Source: an uncultured Prevotellaceae bacterium (GTDB lineage Bacteria > Bacteroidota > Bacteroidia > Bacteroidales > Bacteroidaceae). From it: a stretch of DNA of 54,826 bases. Both the position numbers and the translations under genes were made by a program. This document shows, in pieces, positions 27,061-34,829 of the stretch. The notes beneath the pieces are model-generated. The model was not told the DNA's origin and did not search any database. It was given only the letters and a program-made list of their open reading frames with translations. The stretch is taken from assembly GCA_900543815.1 (NCBI GenBank), contig UQST01000017.1:1-54826 (forward strand). Direction: 5' to 3'. Position 1 is the first letter of the stretch, and the number at the start of each line of letters is the position of its first letter.

Positions 27061-27322
27061 TTATTTCCTCTCTCCCGCTTCTATAATCTTCTTCTCGGCC
27101 TCTGTGGGCTGTATGATGTTCTTTTTCCACCATGCTGCATCCTTGCTGGTGTGCCTTATGGCGGTGATGAGATTGTCGGAGCGGTTCGCCCGTCTCAGCA
27201 TCTGTTATCAGGGCAGAATACGTCTCTGCAGCCTGTGCTACAAGGGCAAGTGTGGTGAGCAAGAGGCATGTGAGCGCCCTTGTGAGAGGGAGGATAATGT
27301 GGCAAAGTGCATTTCTTTGCAT
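27061..27322 (-). pseudogene. Remnant of a third CarboxypepD_reg-type exported protein
   Basis: The start encodes a signal peptide (MQRNALCHIILPLTRALTCL...VAQA) and the first strand of a CarboxypepD_reg domain (ALITDAETGEPL). The reading frame then changes: in the +1 frame the sequence continues as NRSDNLITAIRHTSKDAAWW and ends at the stop at 27061 with IIEAGERK. This looks like the two ends of a larger gene joined by a deletion. In the original frame the remnant runs into the next gene without a stop, creating a false N-terminal extension of the second giant protein. Confidence 0.65.
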
Positions 27323-27773
27323 AAGGCTTGTAGTCTTTGTGTGACTGCAAATATACTCTTTTAATTGTATGTGCCACCTTCACTTCCTCATAAAAGTGCT
27401 TCCCGATGGGAAATTTCAGGGCAGGAGGCCGGACTGGAGGCCATTGACTGGACTTGGTAGGGATGTTTGGGAGGAGGAGCGCAGTGCCATTCTCAGGCAA
27501 GTGACAACTGATTCAGTAGGACTTTTACAACACTGTCAAATGATTCAGTTTATGAAAAGAAGTAGTGCCCAGTGAAATCATGGATGAACACAAGCGGCAC
27601 AAGGCGGCTGGCCGACTGAACTGCCCCGAAAAAGTATCCTTGGATACTTTTGCAATGTATCCAAGGATAAACGGGCAAGTATCCAGTATTACTTTGCCAA
27701 GTATCCTTGCTTCGTTTTTTCGCCCGGTCTGGCCGACGGGAGGGGCAAGGTGCGATGGGCGGGGAAAAAAGAA
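27323..27773. other. Gene-free stretch with inverted repeats
   Basis: I find no credible gene in these 450 bases. Short open frames on both strands lack family features. The right half holds the GTATCC inverted repeats described separately, and the right end carries the terminator of the DUF349 gene. Confidence 0.55.
27631..27684. repeat. GTATCC inverted-repeat cluster
   Basis: AAAGTATCC (27631-27639) is mirrored by GGATACTTT (27642-27650). ATCCTTGGATAC (27636-27647) is mirrored by GTATCCAAGGAT (27657-27668). A further AAGTATCC follows at about 27676. The 17-mer CTTGGATACTTTTGCAA (27639-27655) is identical to 15278-15294. Confidence 0.7.
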
Positions 27774-27805
27774 GAGCGTGGGAGTAAGTGCATACTCCCA
27801 CGCTC
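27774..27805 (-). terminator. Terminator of the DUF349 gene
   Basis: A perfect 13-bp stem GAGCGTGGGAGTA (27774-27786) / TACTCCCACGCTC (27793-27805). On the minus strand it is followed by TTCTTTTTTCCCC. It lies 26 nt past the DUF349 stop. Confidence 0.85.
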
Positions 27806-27830
27806 GGTATCATAGGGTGAAGGAAGAGGG

Positions 27831-29759
27831 TTATTCACCCTTTTCTTCTCTCTCCTTTCTTATCTGCTCATCCACAGCCTTTATCTTCTGAGCCAGCAGT
27901 GACAGCTCCTCGCGCAGCTTGTCGGCCTTCTTCTTGGCCAGGTCCACCAGGCTGTTGCCCTTCTTGCTGTTGCTTGTCAGGAAGCACAGATTGTTCTCAT
28001 AGGTCTTGAGCTCCTCCTGCATACGCTCATAGGCACGCATCATGCGCTGGCGCTCAGTGTCTATGGTGCTTGCTCCCTTCTCTATCTTCTGGGCCAGGTT
28101 GGTGCGGAAGTTGTTCATCCTGCGCTGGCGCTGTGTGGCGCTGAATGCACCATAGATCTTGTCGCACACCTCACGGTACTCCTTGTAGAGGCGGTCCTTC
28201 TCGCGGAAGGGTACATGACCTATCTCGTTCCATTTCTGCTGCAGTTCCTTGACCTGCTGCATGATGTCTTCGCCTTCCTTGGCAGCCAGTTCCTTCAGAG
28301 CGCTTATGATGCCCTGTTTCTGCTCCATGTTGGCCTTCTCCTCGCCGTGTGCTTCGGAGTTGGCTTTCTTCTTCGCCTCGAAGAACTTGTCGCATGCACC
28401 CACAAAGCGCTTCCATAGAGCGTCGGAGTATTTGTGTGGCACAGCGCCTATCTCCTTCCACTGTTTCTGCAGATTGACCAGTATGTCGTTGGTGCTACGC
28501 CACTCTGTGCTTGTAGCCAGCGCTTCTGCCTTCTCCACCAGTTCCTTTTTCTTGGCCAGGTTGGCATTGAGTTCCTCCTTGAGCTTGCGGAAGAACTGGG
28601 CTTTCTGCTCAAAGAAAGCGTCGCATCCTTTGCGGAAGCGCTCGAATATCTGTGCGTTGACCTTCTGTGGTGCATAGCCTATGGTCTTCCACTGAGCCTG
28701 CAGCGCGATGATTCGCTGTGTCACTGCATCCCAGTCGGCAAAGGTCTTCAGCCCGTCGGTTTTCTCGGCTTCCAGCTGCTCGCAGAGGGCTGTCTTCTTG
28801 GCCAGATTCTCTTCCTCGGCCTGCTTGATAGCCTCGAAGTGAGCCTGATGACGCTTGTTGACCACGGTGGAAGCGTTCTTGAATCGTGCCCACAGCTCCT
28901 CGCGTATCTCCTTGGCTACGGGTCCGGTCTCCTTCCATTCCTGGTGCAGCTTCTGAAGCTGGTTGAATGCCTGTATCACGTCGGGCACTTCGGCCAGTGC
29001 CTCTGCCTGCTCGCACAAACGGGTCTTGGTTTCCAGGTTCTTCTTGAAGTCATAGTCGCGCAGCTCATGACCCAGTTTCAGCAGGTCATAGAACTGTTCC
29101 ACGTAGAGCTGGTAATTCTTCCACAGTTCGGTAGCCTGCTCGGCTGGAACGGCCTTTATCTCCTTCCACTCGGCCTGCAGAGCCTTCATCTCGTCGTAGG
29201 CCTGGTTGGCTTCGTCGGGTGTGGCAGCCAGCTGCTGTATGCGCTCCAGAATCTGAAGTTTGCGCTCCAGGTTCTTCTTCTTCTGCATCTCCTGCTCCTG
29301 CAGCAGTGCAGCACGGCGCTCTCTGATGGTCTGCATGGCAGCTCTGAAGACGGGCTCCTGTGTATCCACTGGTGGCTGGAAGTCCTCTTCGGTGCCACCG
29401 GCAGCAAAGTGCTCTTCGCGTGCCTTGACGGCTTCGGCATTGTGGAACTTGTAGAAGAGCTGCTTCAGAAGGTCCAGCTCCTGCTTGTCAGAAGCCTCGC
29501 CTGTCTCCACTATCTGCCTGGCTCGTGCCACCACCTCTTCCTTGGTCTTGTATATATTGGCAGTGGGTGTGGCCTCGCTTTCGGCTGCTGTCTCTTCCAC
29601 AGCCACCTCCTGTGACTCTGTAGGCTCGCTCACAGCGGTCTCGGCAGCTACTGTGTCGGTAGCCTGGGGCTGTGTGGGCTCGTTCTGCCTTACTTCTGCA
29701 TTGATCTCAGCGGACTGCTCCATGGCAGTGGTCTCGTTAGTCTCTGATGACTCCATCAT
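27831..29759 (-). CDS. DUF349-repeat protein
   Basis: This 642-residue protein has no signal peptide or membrane segment. An acidic, low-complexity N-terminus (about 1-75, rich in Glu, Thr, Ala) precedes five DUF349 repeats, each with a W-K-x-I/T-G-x-(V/A)-P core: EWKEIKAVPAEQ, EWKETGPVAKEI, QWKTIGYAPQKV, QWKEIGAVPHKY, KWNEIGHVPFRE. The C-terminus (about 540-642) is a Lys/Glu-rich coiled coil. DUF349 proteins are common in Bacteroidota, and their biochemical role is not established. It is transcribed alone from the minus strand with its own terminator. The start is the first of two adjacent ATG codons. Confidence 0.88.
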   Translation of the reverse strand: MMESSETNETTAMEQSAEINAEVRQNEPTQPQATDTVAAETAVSEPTESQEVAVEETAAESEATPTANIYKTKEEVVARARQIVETGEASDKQELDLLKQLFYKFHNAEAVKAREEHFAAGGTEEDFQPPVDTQEPVFRAAMQTIRERRAALLQEQEMQKKKNLERKLQILERIQQLAATPDEANQAYDEMKALQAEWKEIKAVPAEQATELWKNYQLYVEQFYDLLKLGHELRDYDFKKNLETKTRLCEQAEALAEVPDVIQAFNQLQKLHQEWKETGPVAKEIREELWARFKNASTVVNKRHQAHFEAIKQAEEENLAKKTALCEQLEAEKTDGLKTFADWDAVTQRIIALQAQWKTIGYAPQKVNAQIFERFRKGCDAFFEQKAQFFRKLKEELNANLAKKKELVEKAEALATSTEWRSTNDILVNLQKQWKEIGAVPHKYSDALWKRFVGACDKFFEAKKKANSEAHGEEKANMEQKQGIISALKELAAKEGEDIMQQVKELQQKWNEIGHVPFREKDRLYKEYREVCDKIYGAFSATQRQRRMNNFRTNLAQKIEKGASTIDTERQRMMRAYERMQEELKTYENNLCFLTSNSKKGNSLVDLAKKKADKLREELSLLAQKIKAVDEQIRKEREEKGE

Positions 29760-29876
29760 ACTGTTATTTGTGTTGAAAACTTGTTTCTTTAGCCCTTTTC
29801 AAGGCTTATAAGACGCAAATTAAGTCAAATTTTCTCAGCCTGCCTAATGGCTGGGCGTTTTTTTTCATATTTCTGC

Positions 29877-30803
29877 TCAAATCCAGGCTTTACGCTTGAA
29901 ATACCACATGAAGAGCACAGTGACACCCCCCGAAACGGCGAGCGCAAGCGGAAATCCCCACCATACATTCTCCATTCCGTTGATTACGTTCATACCCAGC
30001 AGACTGGCTATCAGTGTGGGGAACATGAGTATGATGCTGATGCTGGTGAGCATCTTCATCACTCCGCTCATGTTGTTGTTGATGATATTGGCGTATGTGT
30101 CCATGGTGGAATCAAGGATGTTGGCGTAGATGTTGGTGGTCTCACGCGCCTGGCTCATCTCAATGTTGACGTCCTCAATCATGTCGGCATCCAGTTCGTC
30201 GATGGGAAGTTTGAACTTCAATTTCGACAGGAGGTTCTCGTTGCCACGTATGGATGTGACGAAATACGTGAGGCTGTCCTGCAGCCGGCTCAGTGCTATG
30301 AGGTCGGCATTGCTCACATTGCGGTCCAAGTGCTGCTTGGCCTTGTCGATGAGGGTGCTTATCTGCTTGAGTCGCTTCAGGTACCACACCGCACTGCACA
30401 GGAACAGACGGAATATCATATCCACTGAGTCGGTAAATCCCAGCCCCCTCTTCTGCTGGTAGGTGACGAAGTCGATCATCATGTTCGTCTCGAAGTTGCA
30501 CACGGTGATGAGCACATCTCCCTTCATGATGATACCCAGCGGGATGGTGGTATATGGTGTGCGGCTCTTGGTCTCCTTGACATAAGGTATGCGCAGAATG
30601 ATGAGTATCCAGCCCTCGTCTATGTCATAGCGGGCTCTCTCATCCGTATCGGCGATATCAGAAATGTAGTAGTCGGGGACACCGAATGTATCTACCAGAA
30701 ATCTTGTGTCCTCTTGTGTGGGACAGGTAACCTGCACCCAGCTGTTGGGCTGCCATTCATCCATGGCTCGCAGTCCATTCTTCGTATTCCAGAATGTGCG
30801 CAT
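29877..30803 (-). CDS. corA: CorA-family magnesium/divalent cation transporter
   Basis: This 308-residue protein shows CorA features: a soluble N-terminal domain (SDIADTDERARYDIDEGWIL; IPLGIIMKGDVLITV), a long helix region, and two C-terminal membrane helices. The signature GMN lies in IASLLGMNVINGMENVWW between the helices. CorA forms a pentameric inner-membrane channel for Mg2+. I start at the ATG at 30803 (MRTFWNTKNGLRAM); an in-frame upstream start at 30836 overlaps a T-run of an attenuator-like hairpin. The leader holds an 11-codon frame and that hairpin, so expression may be controlled by attenuation. Confidence 0.88.
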   Translation of the reverse strand: MRTFWNTKNGLRAMDEWQPNSWVQVTCPTQEDTRFLVDTFGVPDYYISDIADTDERARYDIDEGWILIILRIPYVKETKSRTPYTTIPLGIIMKGDVLITVCNFETNMMIDFVTYQQKRGLGFTDSVDMIFRLFLCSAVWYLKRLKQISTLIDKAKQHLDRNVSNADLIALSRLQDSLTYFVTSIRGNENLLSKLKFKLPIDELDADMIEDVNIEMSQARETTNIYANILDSTMDTYANIINNNMSGVMKMLTSISIILMFPTLIASLLGMNVINGMENVWWGFPLALAVSGGVTVLFMWYFKRKAWI

Positions 30804-30837
30804 TGTTCGTTCCTTGATTAAAATGTGGGAGTGCACG

Positions 30838-30887
30838 AAAAAAGCTTTGCCTCCCGGGCTGGATTACGAACCATGCTTATCGGGGGG
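30838..30887 (-). promoter_or_regulatory. Attenuator-like hairpin in the corA leader
   Basis: On the minus strand CCCCCCG (complement of 30881-30887) can pair with CGGGAGG (complement of 30850-30856) with one mismatch, followed by CAAAGC and a run of six T (30838-30843). It lies 35 nt before the corA start. The pairing is imperfect with a long loop, so the call is tentative. Confidence 0.4.
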
Positions 30888-30890
30888 ACT

Positions 30891-30926
30891 TCACTCAGTC
30901 ATGTTCTCCGCGTGATAGTCGTCCAT
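30891..30926 (-). CDS. Possible 11-residue leader peptide upstream of corA
   Basis: An ATG-to-TGA frame encodes MDDYHAENMTE, ending 4 nt before the attenuator-like hairpin. A TACCTTTG box (complement of 30963-30970) lies just upstream and could start the transcript, though no clear -33 is present. The peptide is acidic (three Asp/Glu clusters). It could equally be chance. Confidence 0.25.
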   Translation of the reverse strand: MDDYHAENMTE

Positions 30927-31032
30927 TTTCTGTTCTCTGTGATAATTTTTTGTTTGGTGGTGCAAAGGTAAGAAAATTCTTCATGCCGCGTCCATCTTCT
31001 TTGCTCTTTTTGCACAATGAAGGTGTGCTTTT

Positions 31033-31064
31033 CTTGCAAAATTGCTTTGGGCTTGCTACCTTTG
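31033..31064 (+). promoter_or_regulatory. Promoter of the broken HxlR gene
   Basis: CTTG (31033-31036), 20 nt, then TACCTTTG (31057-31064). It lies about 50 nt before the ATG of the HxlR remnant and appears intact although the gene is not. Confidence 0.5.
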
Positions 31065-31115
31065 TGATGATGCAGACTGCAGAGTCTTGCGCGCGTATAT
31101 ATAAATAGGTATAAA

Positions 31116-31315
31116 ATGAAGATGACAATAAGCGGATGTCCTATCCGCAATGTGTTGGCCCGCGTGGGTGACAAGTGGTCTTTGCTTGTCATGCTCACTT
31201 TGCGTGAGGAAGGTGCGACTCTGACATGGTGATGATGTGCATCCAGTATGAGCAGCATCCCATCTCCTCTTTCATGGATGATGCCAATATCCTCGACGCT
31301 CCTGTGCGCTGGTAA
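31116..31315 (+). pseudogene. Remnant of an HxlR-family regulator joined to another gene end
   Basis: From the ATG at 31116 the product starts with the unmistakable HxlR opening (SGCPIRNVLARVGDKWSLLV, MLTLREEG), then hits TGA at 31230 after 38 codons; HxlR regulators are about 100-130 residues. In the next frame a separate C-terminal piece is open to TAA at 31313 (DMVMMCIQYEQHPISSFMDD, ending APVRW). I do not recognise that piece. The likeliest reading is a deletion that fused the head of the regulator to the tail of a neighbour. Confidence 0.7.
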
Positions 31316-31340
31316 GCCTGTAGGATTCTGTTGACAAAAG

Positions 31341-31383
31341 AAACGCAGCAGTACAGACCTGAATTTTCTGTACTGTTGCGTTT
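31341..31383. terminator. Bidirectional terminator
   Basis: A 16-bp stem AAACGCAGCAGTACAG (31341-31356) / CTGTACTGTTGCGTTT (31368-31383) with one G-T pair and an 11-nt loop. Flanking A and T runs suit both directions. It ends the leftward GH16 transcript (stop at 31482) and anything from the HxlR remnant. Confidence 0.75.
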
Positions 31384-31481
31384 CCTGTTGTGTATGTCAG
31401 GGGCGGGTGGGGCAGTAGCTTATGCGTTGAAGGAAAGTCCATTTGCCCGTGCTCTCTGACGGCCTGCTGGTGGCTGGCGGG

Positions 31482-33212
31482 TCACTTCATCACCAGCTTG
31501 TTGTTCTGTATGTAGATGCCTTTGGTGGGCTGGCCGCTCACGGGACGTCCGCTCAGGTCGTAGAGGGTGCTGCTTTGAGGCTTGCTTACAGTCGTCACCT
31601 CTTCGATTCCATCGGGGATGTTGGGTGTCTGATAGACGCGTACCCAGTCGAACAGAGTTTCATAGACGAAGTTGATGTCAGGCTTTGATGCCCATGAGCC
31701 ATCGCCCACACTCTGGTTCAGTATGAGGTAGTATTCCTTGTCATAAGGCCATCCGTCTATTTTCGCATTGGGTCCGTGTGGTACGCTGCTCTTGCTGTAG
31801 GTCCACATATACTTGCCATCCACATACCAGCTCATGTTGTTCTCGTCCCAGTCAAGGGTCATCACATGCCAGTCGTCATAGTCAATGCCGGTCAGTTTGT
31901 CACCGTGCCTGCGGCCTGTTGTACAGCATGCCCATGAGTTGTGTACAGTTCCGTAAGCCCTGTCTTCGTTGTTGATCACCTCCCATATGTCTATCTCTCC
32001 TCCCTCGGGCCAGCTTGGGTAGATGTTCGGTTTCATCCAGAAGGCCGGGAAAGTGCCGGTGTGCAGGGTGCACTTGATGCGTGCCTCTACGCGTCCATAC
32101 TTGAAGTCGAACTTTCCCTCCGACTTGATGCCGCCCGATATCATCTCTCCTGGGTCGGCGTCAGTCTTTTGGGGATTCTTGATGGCGCGGCAGTGCAGGT
32201 AACCGTCGCGGTTATACACCACCCTCCAAGAGTCGGAGCAGAAGCGGTTCCATGTGGAGTTCTTGCGCACGCAGCGTCTCCATTTGGTTCGGTCAGGCTC
32301 GCCGTTGCGCTCAAAATCATCGTTGAAAATCATCTTCTGTGCTCTGATATTGGTCTCGTCACGTTGCCAACTGCCTGTCACCATGATGGTTCCCATGACC
32401 TTGTTGGCAGGGATGGTGATGGCTGTCACCTCGTTGCCTTCCTTGATGTCGTTCACTGTGAAGGTCTCGAAACCATTGTCTATCGTGAGTCCGTCGGGGC
32501 AAATCCAGCCCTTGGGTGCACTCACATAGAAGGTGTAAGCCTTTCCTTTGGCCAGTTCGTGAGGCAACTGTTTGCGGCTGGTGCTGCTTCCTGCCCATGC
32601 AAAGCCGTTGGCGATGTTGAGGTCAAAGGTAGTGGGCATGCTGGCCTTTATGGCTTTCATGCAGGCGTTGTAGTCTGGCGCCACCTCCTTTACCTCCTTG
32701 AATTCCCATGTGGAGCCGTTGTCGAGCCCACGCACCGACACAGGGTAACCCAGGTCAGGAGTGGCATTCAGGTATTGGTTGCTGCCGCGAGTGGTGAGTA
32801 TGGTGAATGTGCCGTTGCCATGAGGCTTGATGTCCAGCGGTTCGGCATCGTTGTCCAGCTTGGCATAGATGGTTCCTGTGCTTGCTATGGTGTTGCCCAC
32901 CGAGAGCAGTTTCTTGGCTTGCATGTTGAAGGCATACCACTTGTTGTTGTGCTTGACTATCATCCATGCTGCCGAGGGACTCGTTGTATCCACGGCCGCT
33001 CTGTAGCTCACGTTCTTCACTATTCCCTTGGTCACGCCACCTATCCACACTTTGGTGGCACTTTTGGAGCGTTCGTAGATGGCATAGGCATTGTGGTGAG
33101 GGTTGCGGATGGTGTATGTCTTCTCGGGTGAAAGTTCGTCGAGTGACTTGACCTGTGCACTCACCCCCAGGGTGAAGAGCATCAATAGGAAGAGGATAGA
33201 TGACTTCTTCAT
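31482..33212 (-). CDS. Secreted GH16 endo-beta-glucanase-like enzyme, one N-terminal module
   Basis: This 576-residue protein has signal peptide MKKSSILFLLMLFTLGVSA. One module of about 165 residues follows (KTYTIRNPHHNAYAIYERSK...), then a linker beta-domain. The GH16 catalytic domain has GGEIDIWEV, with nucleophile E406, D408 and acid/base E411 in the ExDxxE pattern. The end IYDLSGRPVSG-type (LYDLSGRPVSGQPTKGIYIQ) resembles a T9SS C-terminal sorting domain. GH16 enzymes cut beta-1,3/1,4-glucans, agar or carrageenan; the substrate cannot be read here. I use the ATG at 33212 in front of the signal peptide. A larger paralogue lies at 34830-37094. Confidence 0.87.
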   Translation of the reverse strand: MKKSSILFLLMLFTLGVSAQVKSLDELSPEKTYTIRNPHHNAYAIYERSKSATKVWIGGVTKGIVKNVSYRAAVDTTSPSAAWMIVKHNNKWYAFNMQAKKLLSVGNTIASTGTIYAKLDNDAEPLDIKPHGNGTFTILTTRGSNQYLNATPDLGYPVSVRGLDNGSTWEFKEVKEVAPDYNACMKAIKASMPTTFDLNIANGFAWAGSSTSRKQLPHELAKGKAYTFYVSAPKGWICPDGLTIDNGFETFTVNDIKEGNEVTAITIPANKVMGTIMVTGSWQRDETNIRAQKMIFNDDFERNGEPDRTKWRRCVRKNSTWNRFCSDSWRVVYNRDGYLHCRAIKNPQKTDADPGEMISGGIKSEGKFDFKYGRVEARIKCTLHTGTFPAFWMKPNIYPSWPEGGEIDIWEVINNEDRAYGTVHNSWACCTTGRRHGDKLTGIDYDDWHVMTLDWDENNMSWYVDGKYMWTYSKSSVPHGPNAKIDGWPYDKEYYLILNQSVGDGSWASKPDINFVYETLFDWVRVYQTPNIPDGIEEVTTVSKPQSSTLYDLSGRPVSGQPTKGIYIQNNKLVMK

Positions 33213-33257
33213 AATAGTATTTTGCCTGTTTTTTGTCTTGATATTCCTTTCTCTTTG

Positions 33258-33288
33258 CAAAAGTATGTCAAAAAAGTGTCAGCGCAAG
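33258..33288 (-). promoter_or_regulatory. Promoter of the first GH16 gene
   Basis: On the minus strand CTTG (complement of 33285-33288), 19 nt, TACTTTTG (complement of 33258-33265), 45 nt before the start. The same TACTTTTG box precedes the second GH16 gene (complement of 37140-37147). Confidence 0.55.
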
Positions 33289-33409
33289 CGTCTGAAACGG
33301 CTTTTTTAAGTCAGTTGCAAAGAAAGTGCTATGTGCAGGAACGTCTGCAGGAGGTTCTTGGGACTATTGGAAACAGGAAGTGCTCTGATGTGCGCACCTG
33401 GCTTGCCAT

Positions 33410-34480
33410 TCAGAACAATGCCGCTATCCTCTGCCTTATATACTCGATGCCCACGCACGAAGCGAATATTGCCACCACGGCGAAGAGGCAGTAAGGGATG
33501 AACCAATAGCTGCAGAGGTAGTCCTGCGGCCGCACTATGCAGTCCCACAATATGTTGCGGAAGAAGCCGTTGTCGTGTATCAGATAGACAGCCAAGACGT
33601 ATGGGCTGACTATCACACAGAGGCGGGAAATGCCCCCGGGGATATTGAATCGGCGGGTGGAGAAAAGCAGGAAGAGGCACACAGAGCACAGCAATGGCAG
33701 ACTATTCCTGGCCAGACTCCCCAGCAACATGGGTTGCCCCTCTGCAACAAAAGCATGCACCTGGCGGAGATAGCTGAATCCCGTGAGCAACAGGCACGTT
33801 CCTATATATACCGACAGGTAGCCTATATGGCCATATCTGTACTCTGGCAACTTGAACTTATGGAGATAACCTCCCAGGCAAAACAGCGACAGGGCGAAAA
33901 CCAGCGACATTTCACCGCCGAAGATATTGCCGTAGCCCCATTCTCCCTGTGCAAAGTTGATGACCAGCAATAGGAGCAGAAGCCACTGATATTCCCTCTG
34001 GGTGAGTGAGTAAAGTGCCTTTGCAACGAATGGGGAAAGGAGCAGAACCACCAGGTAATTGGACATGAACCAGTAATTGCCGCTGTGGATGGGCATCAGT
34101 TGCCCAATGGCCTGCGTCCAGGAGAAGTCCTGAAGTCCCAATGCACACAGCCCTGCATAGATGGTGAGCGAATAGAAGACAATCACCCGCCACAGTCTGA
34201 ACGACTTCCTGACGGCATATGATATCTCACGCGGCCTTACCAGGAAGTAGCCCGTAATGAGGAAAAAGATGTTGGTTGCCACGAGGGAGGAATAAGCCAA
34301 GAACTGTAGCATCAGGAAGTTGGCCTGCACGGCATGGCTGTTCATCTGGCTCATCGCCCCGGCACTGGCCGCCGGCACATGCTGTACACCATGATAAACA
34401 AGGTGATTGAACACGATCATCAGCATAGCCAACACTCGCAGCAAATCCATTTGGGCGTTTCTACTCTTCATACGAACCAT
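33410..34480 (-). CDS. Membrane acyltransferase, OafA/YrhL-like (Acyl_transf_3)
   Basis: This 356-residue protein is almost wholly hydrophobic with about ten membrane helices. It begins RNAQMDLLRVLAMLMIVFNH, with the typical early Arg and His of acyltransferase family 3 (MDLLRVLA...FNHLVYHG), and has LVATNIFFLITGYFLV in the second/third helix region. Such proteins O-acetylate surface sugars or other acceptors at the inner membrane. The start may be 34480 or the ATG three codons on (34471). It sits between two GH16 genes but has its own spacing on both sides, so a functional link is not shown. Confidence 0.8.
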   Translation of the reverse strand: MVRMKSRNAQMDLLRVLAMLMIVFNHLVYHGVQHVPAASAGAMSQMNSHAVQANFLMLQFLAYSSLVATNIFFLITGYFLVRPREISYAVRKSFRLWRVIVFYSLTIYAGLCALGLQDFSWTQAIGQLMPIHSGNYWFMSNYLVVLLLSPFVAKALYSLTQREYQWLLLLLLVINFAQGEWGYGNIFGGEMSLVFALSLFCLGGYLHKFKLPEYRYGHIGYLSVYIGTCLLLTGFSYLRQVHAFVAEGQPMLLGSLARNSLPLLCSVCLFLLFSTRRFNIPGGISRLCVIVSPYVLAVYLIHDNGFFRNILWDCIVRPQDYLCSYWFIPYCLFAVVAIFASCVGIEYIRQRIAALF

Positions 34481-34649
34481 TGCACGTGTATATTGAAAGG
34501 GGCATTACCATCTGCAAAGATAACCATAATAATCTGAATTTATCGGCAAAGGGGGTGACAAACAACGGCGTGCTTTTCCCTGTAGAGTAGGTTTCTGTGG
34601 CTCCGGCAAGCAGCAGCGGCAAAGCGGGAGGAGGGTAGAGGCATTGAAG

Positions 34650-34722
34650 GCAGCGCGCTGCATGTGCCTTCGCAGCGTGCTGTGATGGCCGGTGCAGCAC
34701 GCTGCGATGACCGGTGCACCGT
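34650..34722. repeat. REP-like palindromic repeat (GCAGCGYRCTGC), copy A
   Basis: GCAGCGCGCTGC (34650-34661), GCAGCGTGCTGT (34672-34683) and GCAGCACGCTGC (34694-34705) alternate with spacers of about 10 nt and can form stem-loops. The spacer GATGRCCGGTGCA is repeated. A related array lies at 44999-45075. The remaining bases between the acyltransferase start and the GH16 stop hold no gene. Confidence 0.75.
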
Positions 34723-34743
34723 ACTGAACCATTGGGAACAGAA

Positions 34744-34773
34744 AAGGAGGAGGCTGCTCAGGGTCTCCTCCTT
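34744..34773 (-). terminator. Terminator of the second GH16 gene
   Basis: AAGGAGGAG (34744-34752) pairs with CTCCTCCTT (34765-34773). Read leftward the stem ends in TTTTC. It lies 57 nt past the GH16 stop. Confidence 0.6.
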
Positions 34774-34829
34774 CAGGTGATTATAGCGCTTCAGTCGGTG
34801 GGGCTGAAGGCTTGTGGCTGGCCGGTGGG

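Noticed and set aside
28434..29615. A 393-codon plus-strand open frame opposite the DUF349 gene
   Set aside because: The minus strand shows five DUF349 repeats; the plus frame is Leu/Gly-rich without a domain.
30844..30890. tRNA-like sequence (GGTTCGTAATCC with a GGGAGGC end) on the minus strand before corA
   Set aside because: No matching acceptor 5' half, D-arm or anticodon arm could be drawn; the T-loop is one base too long.
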